Notes: a model not told the origin generated them from the letters alone. DNA of 64,000 nt from an uncultured Pseudomonadales bacterium (GCA_947488935.1 CANLBN010000007.1:124001-188000); one strand, 5' to 3'; counted from the stretch's first letter, positions 1-10,366 are shown. Numbers and translations are program-made.

Positions 1-837
1 GTACAAGATCGTAAAGAACCTACTTTCTCATCAACACCTGATAAAAGCTCACAAAGTGGTGATGCAGAAGCACGAAATGTCTCTCGAACAAGAGCTAATA
101 CACGCCCACAGGTAATGATTCAAAAGCAGCCATCATCGCTATTATGGATTGCACTACTTATTGCACTATTAGCATCAGCAGCAAGTGCCTATATTTTTTG
201 GCAATTTACTCTCTCTCAAAAAATAGTAGCCGAGCAACAGGAGCGCTTGCTAGAACTTGAAAATAAATTGTTATTATCCGATGACGAGTCTACACAATCA
301 TTAACAGTACTAACCGCGAACGTTAAAGACTTGGATAAAAATGTTAGTGTGGCGATGAGCGAAGTTGATAAATTATGGGCAACGCGTAATGCTAACCTTA
401 AGAAATTGTCAGCTGCACGAACCGAGTTAAATGAACTCATCGAAAAGACAGGTAAACGTATTGATACAAGTACTGATCAATCTAAAAAAACAATCGATAA
501 GATAGACGATCAACTCAAAAAAACGTTAGTGGCTATTAGACAAAATAAGCAAAACTCTTCTGAACAAGAATTATTACTTAAATCCTTACGTGAAAGATCT
601 TCTGAGCAAAATCAAGCCATTGATAATATTCGTTCGACTTTAGCTAAAAATACAAGCAATGCTGGTAAGGTTGCCAATCTTGAAAAAGAATTAGAGCAGC
701 TTTTACAACAACTTAATACGCTTTCACGTCGGACAAAAGAATACGATGAGGCGATAGAGTCTTTTGATAAGTTTAGACTGACCACTAATCGCGATCTCAT
801 TACTTTAAAAAGTCGTGCAGGTATAGCACCCCAATAA
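1..837 (+). CDS. Membrane-anchored coiled-coil protein, 5' end outside window
   Basis: The reading frame is open from base 1, so the ATG at 115 is not necessarily the start and the N-terminus lies outside the window. The visible N-terminal part (about 40 residues) is polar, rich in Ser, Arg and Lys, and probably cytoplasmic. One hydrophobic helix follows (SLLWIALLIALLASA and on). The remaining 200 residues are heptad-like, rich in Glu, Lys, Gln and Leu, with no Cys and no catalytic motif: a long periplasmic coiled coil. This single-span plus coiled-coil layout is seen in many unrelated envelope proteins. It sits upstream of fumarase but is separated by about 130 bases, so co-transcription is uncertain. 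I do not recognise a named family. Confidence 0.8.
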   Translation, partial: VQDRKEPTFSSTPDKSSQSGDAEARNVSRTRANTRPQVMIQKQPSSLLWIALLIALLASAASAYIFWQFTLSQKIVAEQQERLLELENKLLLSDDESTQSLTVLTANVKDLDKNVSVAMSEVDKLWATRNANLKKLSAARTELNELIEKTGKRIDTSTDQSKKTIDKIDDQLKKTLVAIRQNKQNSSEQELLLKSLRERSSEQNQAIDNIRSTLAKNTSNAGKVANLEKELEQLLQQLNTLSRRTKEYDEAIESFDKFRLTTNRDLITLKSRAGIAPQ

Positions 838-964
838 AAATCATTATATAAGCTTTATACTATTGCGTAATTAAAGTGAATTAAATAGCCAATAAAACGA
901 TGATGCTGATTATTTTTGAGCGCTGATCAGCAAAAATGAATGTAGCTAAAAGGTAGCAAATATT

Positions 965-2485
965 ATGACCACAATAATTAAACAAGATGACGTAATTGAT
1001 AGCATTGCCGATGCGTTACAATTTATTTCCTATTATCACCCGCTTGATTTTATTCAGGCAGTTCATCAGGCTTATGAACGAGAGGCCAATCCTGCGGCAA
1101 AGGACGCGATGGCTCAAATTTTAATTAACTCCCGCATGTGCGCCGAAGGTCATAGGCCCATTTGTCAGGATACCGGTATCGTATCTGCCTTTGTTGAAGT
1201 GGGTATGGATATTCAATTTGAGGCTACTATGGGCCTTGAAGATATGATTAACGAAGGCGTAAGGCGTGCTTATAATCACCCAGAGAATTTATTGCGCGCG
1301 TCGATCCTGTCGGACCCCGACGGTGCCCGTAAAAATACAGGTGACAACACACCTGCTGTTATCAATTATAAAATTGTTCCGGGCGATAAAGTTGAGGTAC
1401 ATGTTGCGGCAAAAGGTGGTGGCAGCGAAGCAAAGTCCAAGTTTGCTATGCTCAACCCTTCAGATTCGGTCGTTGATTGGATATTGAGTGTTGTACCTAC
1501 CATGGGTGCCGGTTGGTGTCCCCCTGGTATTCTAGGTGTGGGTATTGGCGGTACGGCTGAAAAGGCAATGATATTAGCAAAGGAATCGTTACTGGAGCCC
1601 ATCAACATACAAGAATTGCAAGAAAAAGGCGCTGAAAACCGAGCAGAAGAGCTGCGTTTAGAGCTTCATGATAAAGTGAATCGCCTTGGTATTGGTGCAC
1701 AGGGCTTAGGTGGTTTAACCACAGTATTAGATGTTAAAGTAAAAGATTTCCCTTCGCATGCGGCTAACAAAGCCGTGGCAATCATTCCAAATTGTGCGGC
1801 AACTCGCCATACACACTTTACGCTAGATGGCTCAGGTCCCGCGACACAAACGCCTCCAAGCCTAGATGATTGGCCAAAAATTGCTTGGGAGATCGGCGAA
1901 AGTACACGTCGTGTTAATTTGGACACGGTGACACCAGAAGATGTGCTTGAATGGCAGCCAGGAGAAACCATCTTACTATCGGGCAAATTACTCACGGGCC
2001 GAGATGCTGCGCACAAACGTATGGTAGATATGATCAACAAAGGCGAAGAGCTCCCTGTTGATCTTAAGGGGCGCTTTATTTATTACGTAGGTCCAGTCGA
2101 CCCTATTGGTGACGAAGTGGTTGGCCCAGCAGGCCCTACGACGGCTACTCGCATGGATAAATTTACGCGCACTATGCTTGAAAAAACTGGCCTATTAGGC
2201 ATGGTTGGTAAAGCAGAGCGTGGTGTTCAGGCCATTGAAGCTATCAAGGATAACAAAGCGGTGTATCTAATGGCGGTAGGTGGTTCTGCGTATTTAGTTT
2301 CTAAAGCGATTGTTGGCTCGAAGGTATTAGCTTTCGAAGATCTTGGCATGGAGGCGATTTATGAATTTGAAATTAAAGACATGCCCGTAACCGTGGCTGT
2401 CGACTCGAAAGGTGAGTCTGTACACCAAACAGGCCCCGAAATTTGGAAAGCTAAAATTGAAGAGGGCATATTAACGATCCAATAA
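965..2485 (+). CDS. fumA: Class I fumarate hydratase (iron-sulfur type)
   Basis: Interconverts fumarate and malate in the TCA cycle, in the cytoplasm, using an oxygen-sensitive 4Fe-4S cluster. The 506-residue length matches class I fumarases (FumA/FumB), which combine an N-terminal cluster/catalytic domain with a C-terminal domain homologous to the beta subunit of two-subunit enzymes. Candidate cluster cysteines are in HRPICQDTG (about residue 67), GAGWCPPG (about 185) and IPNCAATRH (about 279). The C-terminal half has the typical GPTTATRMD and GKAERG stretches. It is preceded by a weak purine tract and stands alone between an envelope gene and phhB. The family call is firm. The letter fumA versus fumB is a convention I cannot settle from sequence. 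Confidence 0.95.
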   Translation: MTTIIKQDDVIDSIADALQFISYYHPLDFIQAVHQAYEREANPAAKDAMAQILINSRMCAEGHRPICQDTGIVSAFVEVGMDIQFEATMGLEDMINEGVRRAYNHPENLLRASILSDPDGARKNTGDNTPAVINYKIVPGDKVEVHVAAKGGGSEAKSKFAMLNPSDSVVDWILSVVPTMGAGWCPPGILGVGIGGTAEKAMILAKESLLEPINIQELQEKGAENRAEELRLELHDKVNRLGIGAQGLGGLTTVLDVKVKDFPSHAANKAVAIIPNCAATRHTHFTLDGSGPATQTPPSLDDWPKIAWEIGESTRRVNLDTVTPEDVLEWQPGETILLSGKLLTGRDAAHKRMVDMINKGEELPVDLKGRFIYYVGPVDPIGDEVVGPAGPTTATRMDKFTRTMLEKTGLLGMVGKAERGVQAIEAIKDNKAVYLMAVGGSAYLVSKAIVGSKVLAFEDLGMEAIYEFEIKDMPVTVAVDSKGESVHQTGPEIWKAKIEEGILTIQ

Positions 2486-2581
2486 ATCTATATTAGGTAG
2501 AGTTCTTTATAGTAGTGGCCCTATAGACCTTATAAGGAAATCACCGTATAACTAATTGCTTAGACACTTAGGAGAATAGCT

Positions 2582-2935
2582 ATGTCACCTCAAGAGAAGC
2601 AACCCCTTAGCGCGCAAATATGCGAAGCTTGCCAGCCAGATGCCCCATTGGTTGGTCAGCACGAACAGGTAGAGCTACTTGCTGAACTAAGCGATTGGCA
2701 AATTATAGTAGAGCAAAATGTACAGCAGTTAGCAAAGCAATATACTTTTAGCAATTTTGTCGATGCATTGGCCTTTAGTAATAAAGTAGGGGAGCTTGCC
2801 GAAGAGGTTGGTCATCACCCTGCTATATTGACCGAATGGGGTAAAGTAACCGTTCGTTGGTGGTCGCATAAAATTGCTGGGCTTCACAAAAATGACTTTG
2901 TAATGGCTGCAAAAACTGATTTAATAAGAAAATAG
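2582..2935 (+). CDS. phhB: 4a-hydroxytetrahydrobiopterin dehydratase (pterin carbinolamine dehydratase)
   Basis: Small cytoplasmic enzyme that dehydrates the 4a-carbinolamine form of the pterin cofactor after aromatic hydroxylation. The protein has 117 residues and carries the family core [18 protein letters not shown], with the paired histidines used in catalysis, followed by the [13 protein letters not shown] strand/helix. Length and motif match PCD/DCoH proteins. The start is well supported by TAGGAG about 7 bases upstream of the ATG. No phenylalanine hydroxylase (phhA) lies beside it, so the physiological partner is not visible. Such orphan PCD genes are common and may act in molybdopterin or general pterin recycling. 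Confidence 0.9.
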   Translation: MSPQEKQPLSAQICEACQPDAPLVGQHEQVELLAELSDWQIIVEQNVQQLAKQYTFSNFVDALAFSNKVGELAEEVGHHPAILTEWGKVTVRWWSHKIAGLHKNDFVMAAKTDLIRK

Positions 2936-3095
2936 ATGGTTTTTGTTGATTATTAGGCATTTTAGTTATTTGTTGCTTGAGTTGTTGGGCAATAAAGCCC
3001 AGAATTAGGACGCAAATACTCAGTACTACATAATTTTATCTATTCTCGATTTTTAACAACAAAAAAATTAAAAAATAGGACTTTAGGAGGTCTTC

Positions 3096-3719
3096 ATGGT
3101 TAAGAAAATAGCAAGTTTAAGTGCCATTGCATTAACAGCTGCTTTTATGAGCACGGGTTCATTCGCTCACTCAGGTGATAATTTAGCAGATGGTTCTGGT
3201 AACAAAATACTAGACGGCAGAGGCGAGTGTGTATTAGCGACTTTTGGTGAAGAGCTTTGTAACGTGCCAGCTCCAGCGGCTCCTGCACCAGCACCAGTTG
3301 CTGCTCCAACACCAACACCTGCACCTATTGTTGTGCCAGAGCCACCAAAGCGTACTGTTGAAAACGTAAGTTTCTCTGGCGATGCTCTATTTGCTACCAA
3401 TAGCGCTGTATTAACCGATGCGGGTAAAGCCTCTATTGATCCTATTATTGATGGTTCTCGTAACTTCAACAACTTTAAGATTTCATTATTTGGTCATGCT
3501 GATAGTCGTGGTGATGCTGGATATAATCAGCAATTATCTGAGCGCCGTGCGCAATCAGTTGCTAATTACATGATCAGTAAAGGTGTTGCTGCTTCTGCGA
3601 TCTCTGTTTTTGGTCGTGGTGAGACTGATCCTGTTGCATCAAATGCTACAGCAGAAGGTCGCGCTAAAAACCGCCGTGTTGATGCGTCCTTCAGTGGTGA
3701 AAAAATCACCTTTAAATAA
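3096..3719 (+). CDS. OmpA-family protein with C-terminal peptidoglycan-binding domain
   Basis: Exported 207-residue protein. A signal peptide (about residues 1-24, ending SFA-HS) is followed by a short region with two Cys residues, then a Pro/Ala-rich linker (about 50-80), then an OmpA C-terminal domain. That domain shows LFGHADSRGD, LSERRAQSVANYM and GRAKNRRVD, which are the peptidoglycan (diaminopimelate) binding features of OmpA/Pal domains. There is no eight-stranded barrel, so it is likely a periplasmic or outer-membrane-associated tether rather than a porin. The ribosome site is strong (TAGGAGG upstream of the ATG) and a good terminator follows, indicating a highly expressed single-gene unit. 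The exact role is unknown. Confidence 0.88.
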   Translation: MVKKIASLSAIALTAAFMSTGSFAHSGDNLADGSGNKILDGRGECVLATFGEELCNVPAPAAPAPAPVAAPTPTPAPIVVPEPPKRTVENVSFSGDALFATNSAVLTDAGKASIDPIIDGSRNFNNFKISLFGHADSRGDAGYNQQLSERRAQSVANYMISKGVAASAISVFGRGETDPVASNATAEGRAKNRRVDASFSGEKITFK

Positions 3720-3742
3720 TATAAGCATTGTATTATTGACTT

Positions 3743-3772
3743 AAAAGCCTCGCTAGTTTGCGGGGCTTTTTT
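3743..3772 (+). terminator. Rho-independent terminator of the OmpA-family gene
   Basis: Eleven-pair stem AAAAGCCTCGC / GCGGGGCTTTT (one G-T pair) with a six-base loop, running into a T tract, 23 bases after the stop codon. Confidence 0.9.
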
Positions 3773-4052
3773 ATGGCGCCTCTAATAGCCTGAGTGGGGT
3801 TTTGGTGGGTAAAAATGGCTCAGTTTAGGTGAAGACTGAAGGCAAAAGCGGACCATTGGCGAAACTCTCAATATCTCGGTTTCTGCTCATGCGAATTATC
3901 TATGTCCACGTAGGCATGGTTTCCACTCCCTACACACGCCAATTGCCCGCATCTATGTAGGCCACAAAAAATACAATGATTAAGACCTGAGAAAAATCAT
4001 TCGTTGCTCTCAACGATTGGGTATATAAGAGGCCACTGGCTAGGTAGCGTAA

Positions 4053-5465
4053 ATGAACACATTATATTGGCACGATTATGAAACTTGGGGGGCAGCTCCG
4101 AGTATTGATAAGCCCTCACAATTTGCAGGTATTCGCACCGATGAGGATTTAAATATTATTGGTGAGCCTTTGGTGGTTTTCTGTAAACCTAATGATGATT
4201 GTCTGCCACAACCCCAAGCCTGCCTAATCACAGGTATTACACCTCAGGTAGCTTTGCATAAGGGTAAAGCAGAGCATGATTTTTTTAAGTTAATTCACGA
4301 GCAACTCTCAACACCGGGTACCTGTGGTGTTGGCTATAACAGTATACGCTTTGATGACGAGGTCACACGCTTCGGCTTATATCGTAATTTTTATGACCCT
4401 TACGAGAGAGAGTGGAAGCAGGGTAATAGTCGCTGGGATATTATTGATATTGTAAGACTAGTCTACGCTCTAAGGCCAGAGGTACTTAATTGGCCACTAC
4501 GAGAAGATGGAACACCTAGTTTTAAGCTAGAATTATTGAGCGAGGCCAATGCTATAGAACATATTTCGGCCCATGATGCACTTTCCGATGTTCATGCAAC
4601 TATTGCACTTGCTAAGCTAATAAAAGTAAAAGAGCCTAAGCTTTATAACTATTGCTATCAATTACGTGATAAACATCGTGTGAGTGCATTGATCGATATA
4701 GACCAGAGAAAGCCTTTTTTGCATATCTCATCGCGCTTTCCTGCCGCTAATGGTTGTGCTGCTTTATTGGCACCATTAATGAAGCATCCAGAAAACAATA
4801 ATAGTATTATTTGTTACGATTTAGCGACAGACCCTGCCGATTTGTTAGCTTTGGGTGCCGATGAAATTAAAGAGCGAGTTTATGTCAAACAATCAGATTT
4901 AGCGCAGGGAGTTACTCGTATTCCTTTAAAAGAAGTCCATTTGAATAAATCACCTATAGTGATTACCGCGAAAATGTTAGATGAGAAAGTAGCGCAGCAC
5001 TTAAATATTGATAAACACCAATGCGAATTACATTGGCAGCAATTGTGTCGTGTTGATTTAAAAGACAAATTAACAGAGATCTATGGAAATAGATCATTTG
5101 ATGTTAGCACTGATAGCGAACAAAGGTTGTATGACGGCTTTATTAACAATAGTGATCGTGCATTATTTACCGATATCCGCCAAGCGTCTCCCGAATCTCT
5201 CGGCCTATTTGCCGATAAGCTGAAAGATAAGCGCTTAAAAACACTCTTGTTTCGTTATCGGGCACGCTATTACCCCGAAACCTTAACCGAGTCTGAACAG
5301 CATCGATGGCAGGAGTGGCGCTATCACCGGCTAACCGATAAAAATATGGGTGCAAGCTTAACACTGTCCCAGTATTTTGCTGAATTGGATACACTTCGTC
5401 ATCAACAGGGTATTGACCAAAATATAATAGATAAACTCATAGAATATGGTGATGCACTTTTGTAA
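4053..5465 (+). CDS. sbcB: Exodeoxyribonuclease I
   Basis: 3'-5' exonuclease on single-stranded DNA, used in mismatch repair and recombination. The 470 residues match E. coli ExoI (475). The DEDDh catalytic set is visible: D8 and E10 in WHDYETWG, the third acidic residue around D101 in NSIRFDDE, and H174/D179 in SAHDALSDVHAT. The central SH3-like and C-terminal helical regions follow. No clear Shine-Dalgarno precedes the ATG (GGTAGCGTAA). It is monocistronic, preceded by about 280 bases in which I see no gene or clear RNA. The catalytic set looks intact. Confidence 0.95.
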   Translation: MNTLYWHDYETWGAAPSIDKPSQFAGIRTDEDLNIIGEPLVVFCKPNDDCLPQPQACLITGITPQVALHKGKAEHDFFKLIHEQLSTPGTCGVGYNSIRFDDEVTRFGLYRNFYDPYEREWKQGNSRWDIIDIVRLVYALRPEVLNWPLREDGTPSFKLELLSEANAIEHISAHDALSDVHATIALAKLIKVKEPKLYNYCYQLRDKHRVSALIDIDQRKPFLHISSRFPAANGCAALLAPLMKHPENNNSIICYDLATDPADLLALGADEIKERVYVKQSDLAQGVTRIPLKEVHLNKSPIVITAKMLDEKVAQHLNIDKHQCELHWQQLCRVDLKDKLTEIYGNRSFDVSTDSEQRLYDGFINNSDRALFTDIRQASPESLGLFADKLKDKRLKTLLFRYRARYYPETLTESEQHRWQEWRYHRLTDKNMGASLTLSQYFAELDTLRHQQGIDQNIIDKLIEYGDALL

Positions 5466-5635
5466 TAATAGCGCCTATGGCGAGTATTTTTTTGGCAGCT
5501 AATTGATCAAAAATCAGGTGCTGAGAATTAATAAGATAGGACATCATCTCTTAAAGTGAGTATCATATCGCTTTTGTAAATAATGCTGCCACGTTTGAGC
5601 ATTTTGTTGCATAACTACTATTTTAAGGCTTTTTT

Positions 5636-6649
5636 GTGAACTTTACTGGCGCCCATATTTTATCGATACAACAATTCGAACAGGCTGATATCGAAGCAAT
5701 ATTTAATGTGGCCGATGCAATGCTACCCTATGCGCGTCGACAAAAAGCGACTCGTGTACTAGAGGGCGCTATTATGGGTAATATGTTTTTCGAACCCAGT
5801 ACACGTACCCGCGTAAGCTTTGGTAGTGCATTTAACCTACTGGGTGGTAATGTCCGTGAGACAACGGGTTTTGAAAGTTCGGCAATTGCGAAAGGCGAGT
5901 CACTTTATGATACTGCTCGTGTGTTATCGGGCTATAGCGATGTTGTTTGTATGCGTCACCCGCAAGCAGGCTCCGTTGGCGAATTTGCCAAAGCGAGCCG
6001 TGTTCCAGTTATTAATGGTGGTGACGGCTCCAATGAGCATCCTACCCAAGCCTTATTAGATTTATATACTATCCGTAAAGAGTTGGCCTCTAACGGGCGC
6101 GATATAAATGGCGCGCGCATCGCCATGATTGGTGACTTAAAGTATGGCCGCACAGTGCATTCACTATGTAAGTTACTGAACCTCTATAAGGGTATGCGTA
6201 TTAGTCTTGTGTCCCCTAAAGAGCTGTCGATGCCGGCTGAATTGGTCGAAATGATGCGAGAAAATGGCCACCAAGTCACTGTGTCAGATGAGTTGAGCTC
6301 GAGTATTACCAATGTTGATATTGCTTATTCAACACGCATACAAGAAGAGCGTTTCCAAACAAGAGAAGAAGCAGACCTGTATCGTGGGCGCTTTCGTCTT
6401 AATCAAAGTATTTATACACAATTTTGTGAGCCTAATACTGTTATTATGCATCCTTTGCCAAGAGACTCTCGCTCCGAGGCCAATGAATTAGACAGCGATC
6501 TTGATGAAAACCCTAATTTAGCGATTTTTCGTCAAGCTGATAATGGTGTTATTGTACGTATGGCGTTATTTGCCATGGTATTAGATGTTGTGCACTTAGT
6601 TGATAAGCACACACATGATGTACGCTGGTTCCCTGGTATTGGCCGTTAA
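5636..6649 (+). CDS. pyrB: Aspartate carbamoyltransferase catalytic chain
   Basis: Joins carbamoyl phosphate and aspartate in the second step of de novo pyrimidine synthesis. The carbamoyl-phosphate motif FEPSTRTRVSF (about 52-62), HPTQALLDLYT (about 135) and MHPLPRD near the C-terminus are all present. The likely start is GTG (GTG AAC TTT ACT), since the protein aligns from the first residues with PyrB. At 337 residues it is longer than E. coli PyrB (311). No pyrI regulatory gene and no pyrC-like partner follow, so it is neither the E. coli pyrBI nor the Pseudomonas pyrBC' arrangement in this window. No attenuator was recognised upstream. Confidence 0.95.
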   Translation: MNFTGAHILSIQQFEQADIEAIFNVADAMLPYARRQKATRVLEGAIMGNMFFEPSTRTRVSFGSAFNLLGGNVRETTGFESSAIAKGESLYDTARVLSGYSDVVCMRHPQAGSVGEFAKASRVPVINGGDGSNEHPTQALLDLYTIRKELASNGRDINGARIAMIGDLKYGRTVHSLCKLLNLYKGMRISLVSPKELSMPAELVEMMRENGHQVTVSDELSSSITNVDIAYSTRIQEERFQTREEADLYRGRFRLNQSIYTQFCEPNTVIMHPLPRDSRSEANELDSDLDENPNLAIFRQADNGVIVRMALFAMVLDVVHLVDKHTHDVRWFPGIGR

Positions 6650-6679
6650 CTGTAGTTTTAATTAATAAAAATTTATCCA

Positions 6680-7852
6680 ATGAATCAATTTGATGATATT
6701 CGACCCTATAGTGATGCAGAAGTCGTCCCTATGATCAATCGGCTGTTAAAAAACAAAGAGTTTTTAACAGCCGTTACCCGTTTTCGTTTTCCTACGCTAA
6801 GTAATTTCTTAGTGCCTCTTATGTTACCTATTGTTAGGCATTATGTTGCAAAACAGGTACGCGAAATAAAGACGATAGATGACGTACAGGTACTGATAAA
6901 GCGCTACGTTGATCGTATGCTTCGCGAAACCACCAGTGGCCTAACGATTACGGGTAAAAGACATCTTGATACGAGCAAAAACTATTTATTTATTAGCAAT
7001 CATCGGGATATAGTGGTTGACCCAGCGATGGTGAATCTTGCTTTGCATCAGTCTGGTTTTAAGACACTGCAAATAGCAACGGGAGATAATTTATTTACCA
7101 AGCCCTATGTATCGGACCTAATGCGCATTAACAAAAGTTTTATTGTTAATCGCTCGGCTACTCGGCCACGAGAAAAACTAAAAGCAGCAAAACTGTTATC
7201 GCAATATATTTATCATGTTGCGACAGAACTCAAAGACAATATCTGGATAGCTCAGCGCGAAGGGCGGGCTAAAAATGGTGTGGATAGAACCAATAGTGCG
7301 GTTATTGGTATGCTGGCACTTAATAAGCCTAAATCTATTGCGCTCAGTGATTATATTCGCGAGCTCAATATCGTACCGGTATCTATTTCCTATGAGCGCG
7401 ACCCTTGCGATATTGCTAAAGTAAAAGAATTATATGCCAATAAGGAATACGGCGAGTATGAAAAAGAAGAACACGAAGATATAACCAGTATTGCCAAGGG
7501 TATTACTGGTTTTAAAGGTCGTATTCATGTCGCTTTTGGCGAGCCACTTAGTGGGCACTACGAGACTACTGACGAAGTCGTTGCTGAACTTGATCGGCAA
7601 ATTATTTCAAATTATGTATTGCAGGCAAGTAATTGCATTGCTTACCAAGAGTTACATGGTAGCCTGCCAGACAACATTGAAATTACCCACCAAAAGATCC
7701 CCTTTAAAGAAGATAACTTCTTAACGGAGATTCAACAATTTCGTCAACATATTGCCCAGTGCGATGAAGCCTATCGCGATATTTTATTAGCGATGTATGC
7801 AAATCCTATTGTTTGCCAGCAATCACAAAAAACGACGCAAGCTAAGGCCTAA
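6680..7852 (+). CDS. Glycerolipid acyltransferase (PlsB/PlsC-type HX4D)
   Basis: Predicted membrane-associated acyltransferase. The hallmark block SNHRDIVVDPAMV (about residues 112-124) gives the catalytic HX4D motif, here H-R-D-I-V-V-D, which resembles glycerol-3-phosphate acyltransferases more than the NHQS form of PlsC. Later blocks WIAQREGRAKNGVDRT (substrate binding) and the PVSISYERDP strand match the same superfamily. The length of 390 residues is between PlsC (about 245) and PlsB (about 800). The gene begins 30 bases after pyrB and may be co-transcribed with it. The acceptor (glycerol-3-phosphate, lysophosphatidate or an unusual lipid) cannot be decided from sequence. Confidence 0.85.
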   Translation: MNQFDDIRPYSDAEVVPMINRLLKNKEFLTAVTRFRFPTLSNFLVPLMLPIVRHYVAKQVREIKTIDDVQVLIKRYVDRMLRETTSGLTITGKRHLDTSKNYLFISNHRDIVVDPAMVNLALHQSGFKTLQIATGDNLFTKPYVSDLMRINKSFIVNRSATRPREKLKAAKLLSQYIYHVATELKDNIWIAQREGRAKNGVDRTNSAVIGMLALNKPKSIALSDYIRELNIVPVSISYERDPCDIAKVKELYANKEYGEYEKEEHEDITSIAKGITGFKGRIHVAFGEPLSGHYETTDEVVAELDRQIISNYVLQASNCIAYQELHGSLPDNIEITHQKIPFKEDNFLTEIQQFRQHIAQCDEAYRDILLAMYANPIVCQQSQKTTQAKA

Positions 7853-8098
7853 ATCAAATAGCCACTGTTGTGGCTAAAAAGGTGCCAATCAAGGCCGAGG
7901 AAAGTAGTTTGGTTACTCCAAATAAACGACGAGAAACGCCCAGTGGTGCATTTTTAGCTGCCAGACCATTTTTTCACTCAGCTGCGTTAGAAATCGCTTG
8001 TGTATGTTTAATACACGGTGCTCTTTCTGCCTCGTTGAACAAAAAAATGGACACTGGCAGTGATTATTTGATTAGTGTGAATAGGCCTTAATTAAACG

Positions 8099-10366
8099 AT
8101 GCTGAGCGATGAACTTAAAGCGACGATACAGTCAGTTTATCGCGAGTTTTTAGCATCTCGTGAATTAGCGCCGCGTCATGGGCAAAAACTAATGATTGCT
8201 AATATTGCCAATACCTTGGCAAATATTAGAGTAGATAACCACGGTGTTCGATTACATTTAAATTCAGATTCCGTTAGCACAAGCTCTGAATTAAAAAATA
8301 ATAAAAAACTTACCAATGATAAACAGGTCAGTGAAAAACAACCTGTAGATAATCCCCATTTGTGTATCGTAGAGGCAGGCACGGGTACAGGTAAAACGGT
8401 CGCTTATTTATTAGCAGCTATTCCCATTGCGCAAGCTCTCAATAAAAAATTAGTGGTCTCTACCGCAACTATTGCGTTACAAGAACAAATTGTTCAAAAA
8501 GATTTACCTGAGGTAAAAAATAACACTAGCCTGTCCTTTAATTTTAGCTTAGCAAAAGGGCGTGGGCGTTATTTATGTTTATCTAAATTAGATCGCATTT
8601 TAATGCATAACGATGCTGAGATTGATTTGACACAGTCATTTTTGGCCGATGATAGCGCCCCTGTTGATGATCAAGCGATAACTGTTTATAACTCAATGGT
8701 CGATGCCTTAAGCGCCGGTAAATGGGATGGTGACCGCGATAGTTGGGAGCATGAAATAGACCCCAATGTTTGGGCGCCAGTAACGACTAATCATCGTGAA
8801 TGTACAGGGAGGCGTTGCTCCAATGTTAATAGCTGTAGCTTTTTTAAAGCACGCGATGCTATCGATAAATATGACCTTATTGTTGCTAATCACGATCTTG
8901 TCTTAGCCGATTTAGCACTAGGTGGTGGGGCAATTCTGCCAAAGCCTGAGGACACCATTTATATCTTTGATGAAGGCCATCATCTTCCCGATAAAGCCTT
9001 AAATCATTTTGCTTATCACACACGTGTAGCAGCAACGAGTAAATGGCTAGATCAAAGCCATAAGGCGCTATCAAGTATGCTGGGTGATATCAGTGGTGCA
9101 GGCAATGTCGATCATTATGCCGAACAGCTGCCCTCTCTCTTTTTAGATGCTAAACAAAGCTTAGAGAGAATATATCCACAATGTCAGCAGTTAATGGATG
9201 AGCAATTCTCTAACGAGAATAGCAGCAATAATTTTGGTACTAATGGGTTTAATCGAGACACTAAACGTTACCGTTTTGAGCAAGGAATCCCGCCAGCAGA
9301 GTTTATAAGTTCAGCAGAAATTCTTACTCAAAAATTTGATCGCCTTAATACTGTATTGACTAATGTTGCCAATGAAATACAAGAAGCTATGGAGGACGGT
9401 TATTGTGCAGTCCCCAAAGTTGATTTAGAAACTTGGTTTCCTGTCGTGGGTAATTGGCAGTCTCGTAGCGAAGCGAATTTTAGCTTATGGAAATCCTATG
9501 ACATACCGGGTGCGAGTAGCATCTCAAAAACAATACCAACGGCTCGTTGGATAACCTTGGTTGAGTTTGCCGGTACCATTGATTTCGAGGTGTGCTCAAG
9601 CCCGATACTTGCCGCGAGTACGTTGAGGTATCGCCTGTGGGAAGAATGCTACGGTGCGGTGATTACCTCTGCAACACTGACTGCACTGGGTAGATACGAT
9701 CGCTTTATGATGCGTGCAGGTACAACAGCGGATCAGCACTACAGTATTATGCCAAGCCCCTTCGATTTTACCCGCGCGACTTTACAGGTGCCTAAATTTT
9801 CAGTCGAAGCCAATAAGGCTCATGAACATACAGAGAATATTGTTGAGTATCTGCCTGATTTATTAGAAGAGCAAAAAGGTAGCCTAGTACTTTTTTCATC
9901 GCGCAAGCAAATGGAAGAGGTGTTTTATCAATTGCGCCAGTCTGTGCGCGATAAAATTTTAATGCAGGGCGAGCTATCTAAGCAAGCAATGCTCGTCGAG
10001 CATAAAAAAATTATTAATGCAGGTAATGCCAGCGTTTTATTTGGCTTGGCAAGTTTTGCAGAGGGAGTTGATCTTCCGGGTGATTATTGCAGCCATGTGA
10101 TTATTGCCAAATTACCTTTTGCAGTACCCGATGATCCAATAGAGGCCTCTCTTGCTGAATGGATAGAAGCAAAAGGCGGCAATGCTTTTATGGATATTAC
10201 TGTGCCCGATGCAGCAATGAAACTCGTACAGGCTTGTGGTCGCCTTTTACGTAAAGAAACGGATTCAGGGAAAATTACTATCTTAGATAAGCGTATTATT
10301 ACCAAGCGTTATGGTAAATTATTATTAAGTTGCTTGCCCGGCTATCGGGTAGAGCTCGGCAATTAG
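8099..10366 (+). CDS. dinG: ATP-dependent DNA helicase DinG (iron-sulfur, XPD-like)
   Basis: 5'-3' superfamily 2 helicase that unwinds D-loops and R-loops. Walker A is EAGTGTGKT (92-100). The four cluster cysteines are visible at about C160 (GRYLC), C235, C240 and C246 (RECTGRRCSNVNSC). Walker B is DEGHHLPD (291 on). The C-terminal block LFGLASFAEGVDLPG and QACGRLLRKETD are the helicase VI region typical of DinG. Length 755 versus 716 in E. coli; the extra residues include a polar Ser/Asn/Lys insertion at about 55-85 just before Walker A. The gene ends at a strong bidirectional terminator facing the lipase gene. No LexA box was recognised upstream. Confidence 0.93.
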   Translation: MLSDELKATIQSVYREFLASRELAPRHGQKLMIANIANTLANIRVDNHGVRLHLNSDSVSTSSELKNNKKLTNDKQVSEKQPVDNPHLCIVEAGTGTGKTVAYLLAAIPIAQALNKKLVVSTATIALQEQIVQKDLPEVKNNTSLSFNFSLAKGRGRYLCLSKLDRILMHNDAEIDLTQSFLADDSAPVDDQAITVYNSMVDALSAGKWDGDRDSWEHEIDPNVWAPVTTNHRECTGRRCSNVNSCSFFKARDAIDKYDLIVANHDLVLADLALGGGAILPKPEDTIYIFDEGHHLPDKALNHFAYHTRVAATSKWLDQSHKALSSMLGDISGAGNVDHYAEQLPSLFLDAKQSLERIYPQCQQLMDEQFSNENSSNNFGTNGFNRDTKRYRFEQGIPPAEFISSAEILTQKFDRLNTVLTNVANEIQEAMEDGYCAVPKVDLETWFPVVGNWQSRSEANFSLWKSYDIPGASSISKTIPTARWITLVEFAGTIDFEVCSSPILAASTLRYRLWEECYGAVITSATLTALGRYDRFMMRAGTTADQHYSIMPSPFDFTRATLQVPKFSVEANKAHEHTENIVEYLPDLLEEQKGSLVLFSSRKQMEEVFYQLRQSVRDKILMQGELSKQAMLVEHKKIINAGNASVLFGLASFAEGVDLPGDYCSHVIIAKLPFAVPDDPIEASLAEWIEAKGGNAFMDITVPDAAMKLVQACGRLLRKETDSGKITILDKRIITKRYGKLLLSCLPGYRVELGN

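Noticed and set aside
7870..8091. 73-codon frame with GTG start before dinG
   Set aside because: No ribosome site, starts inside a small hairpin, no recognisable protein features. Kept out of the gene list, though it cannot be fully excluded.
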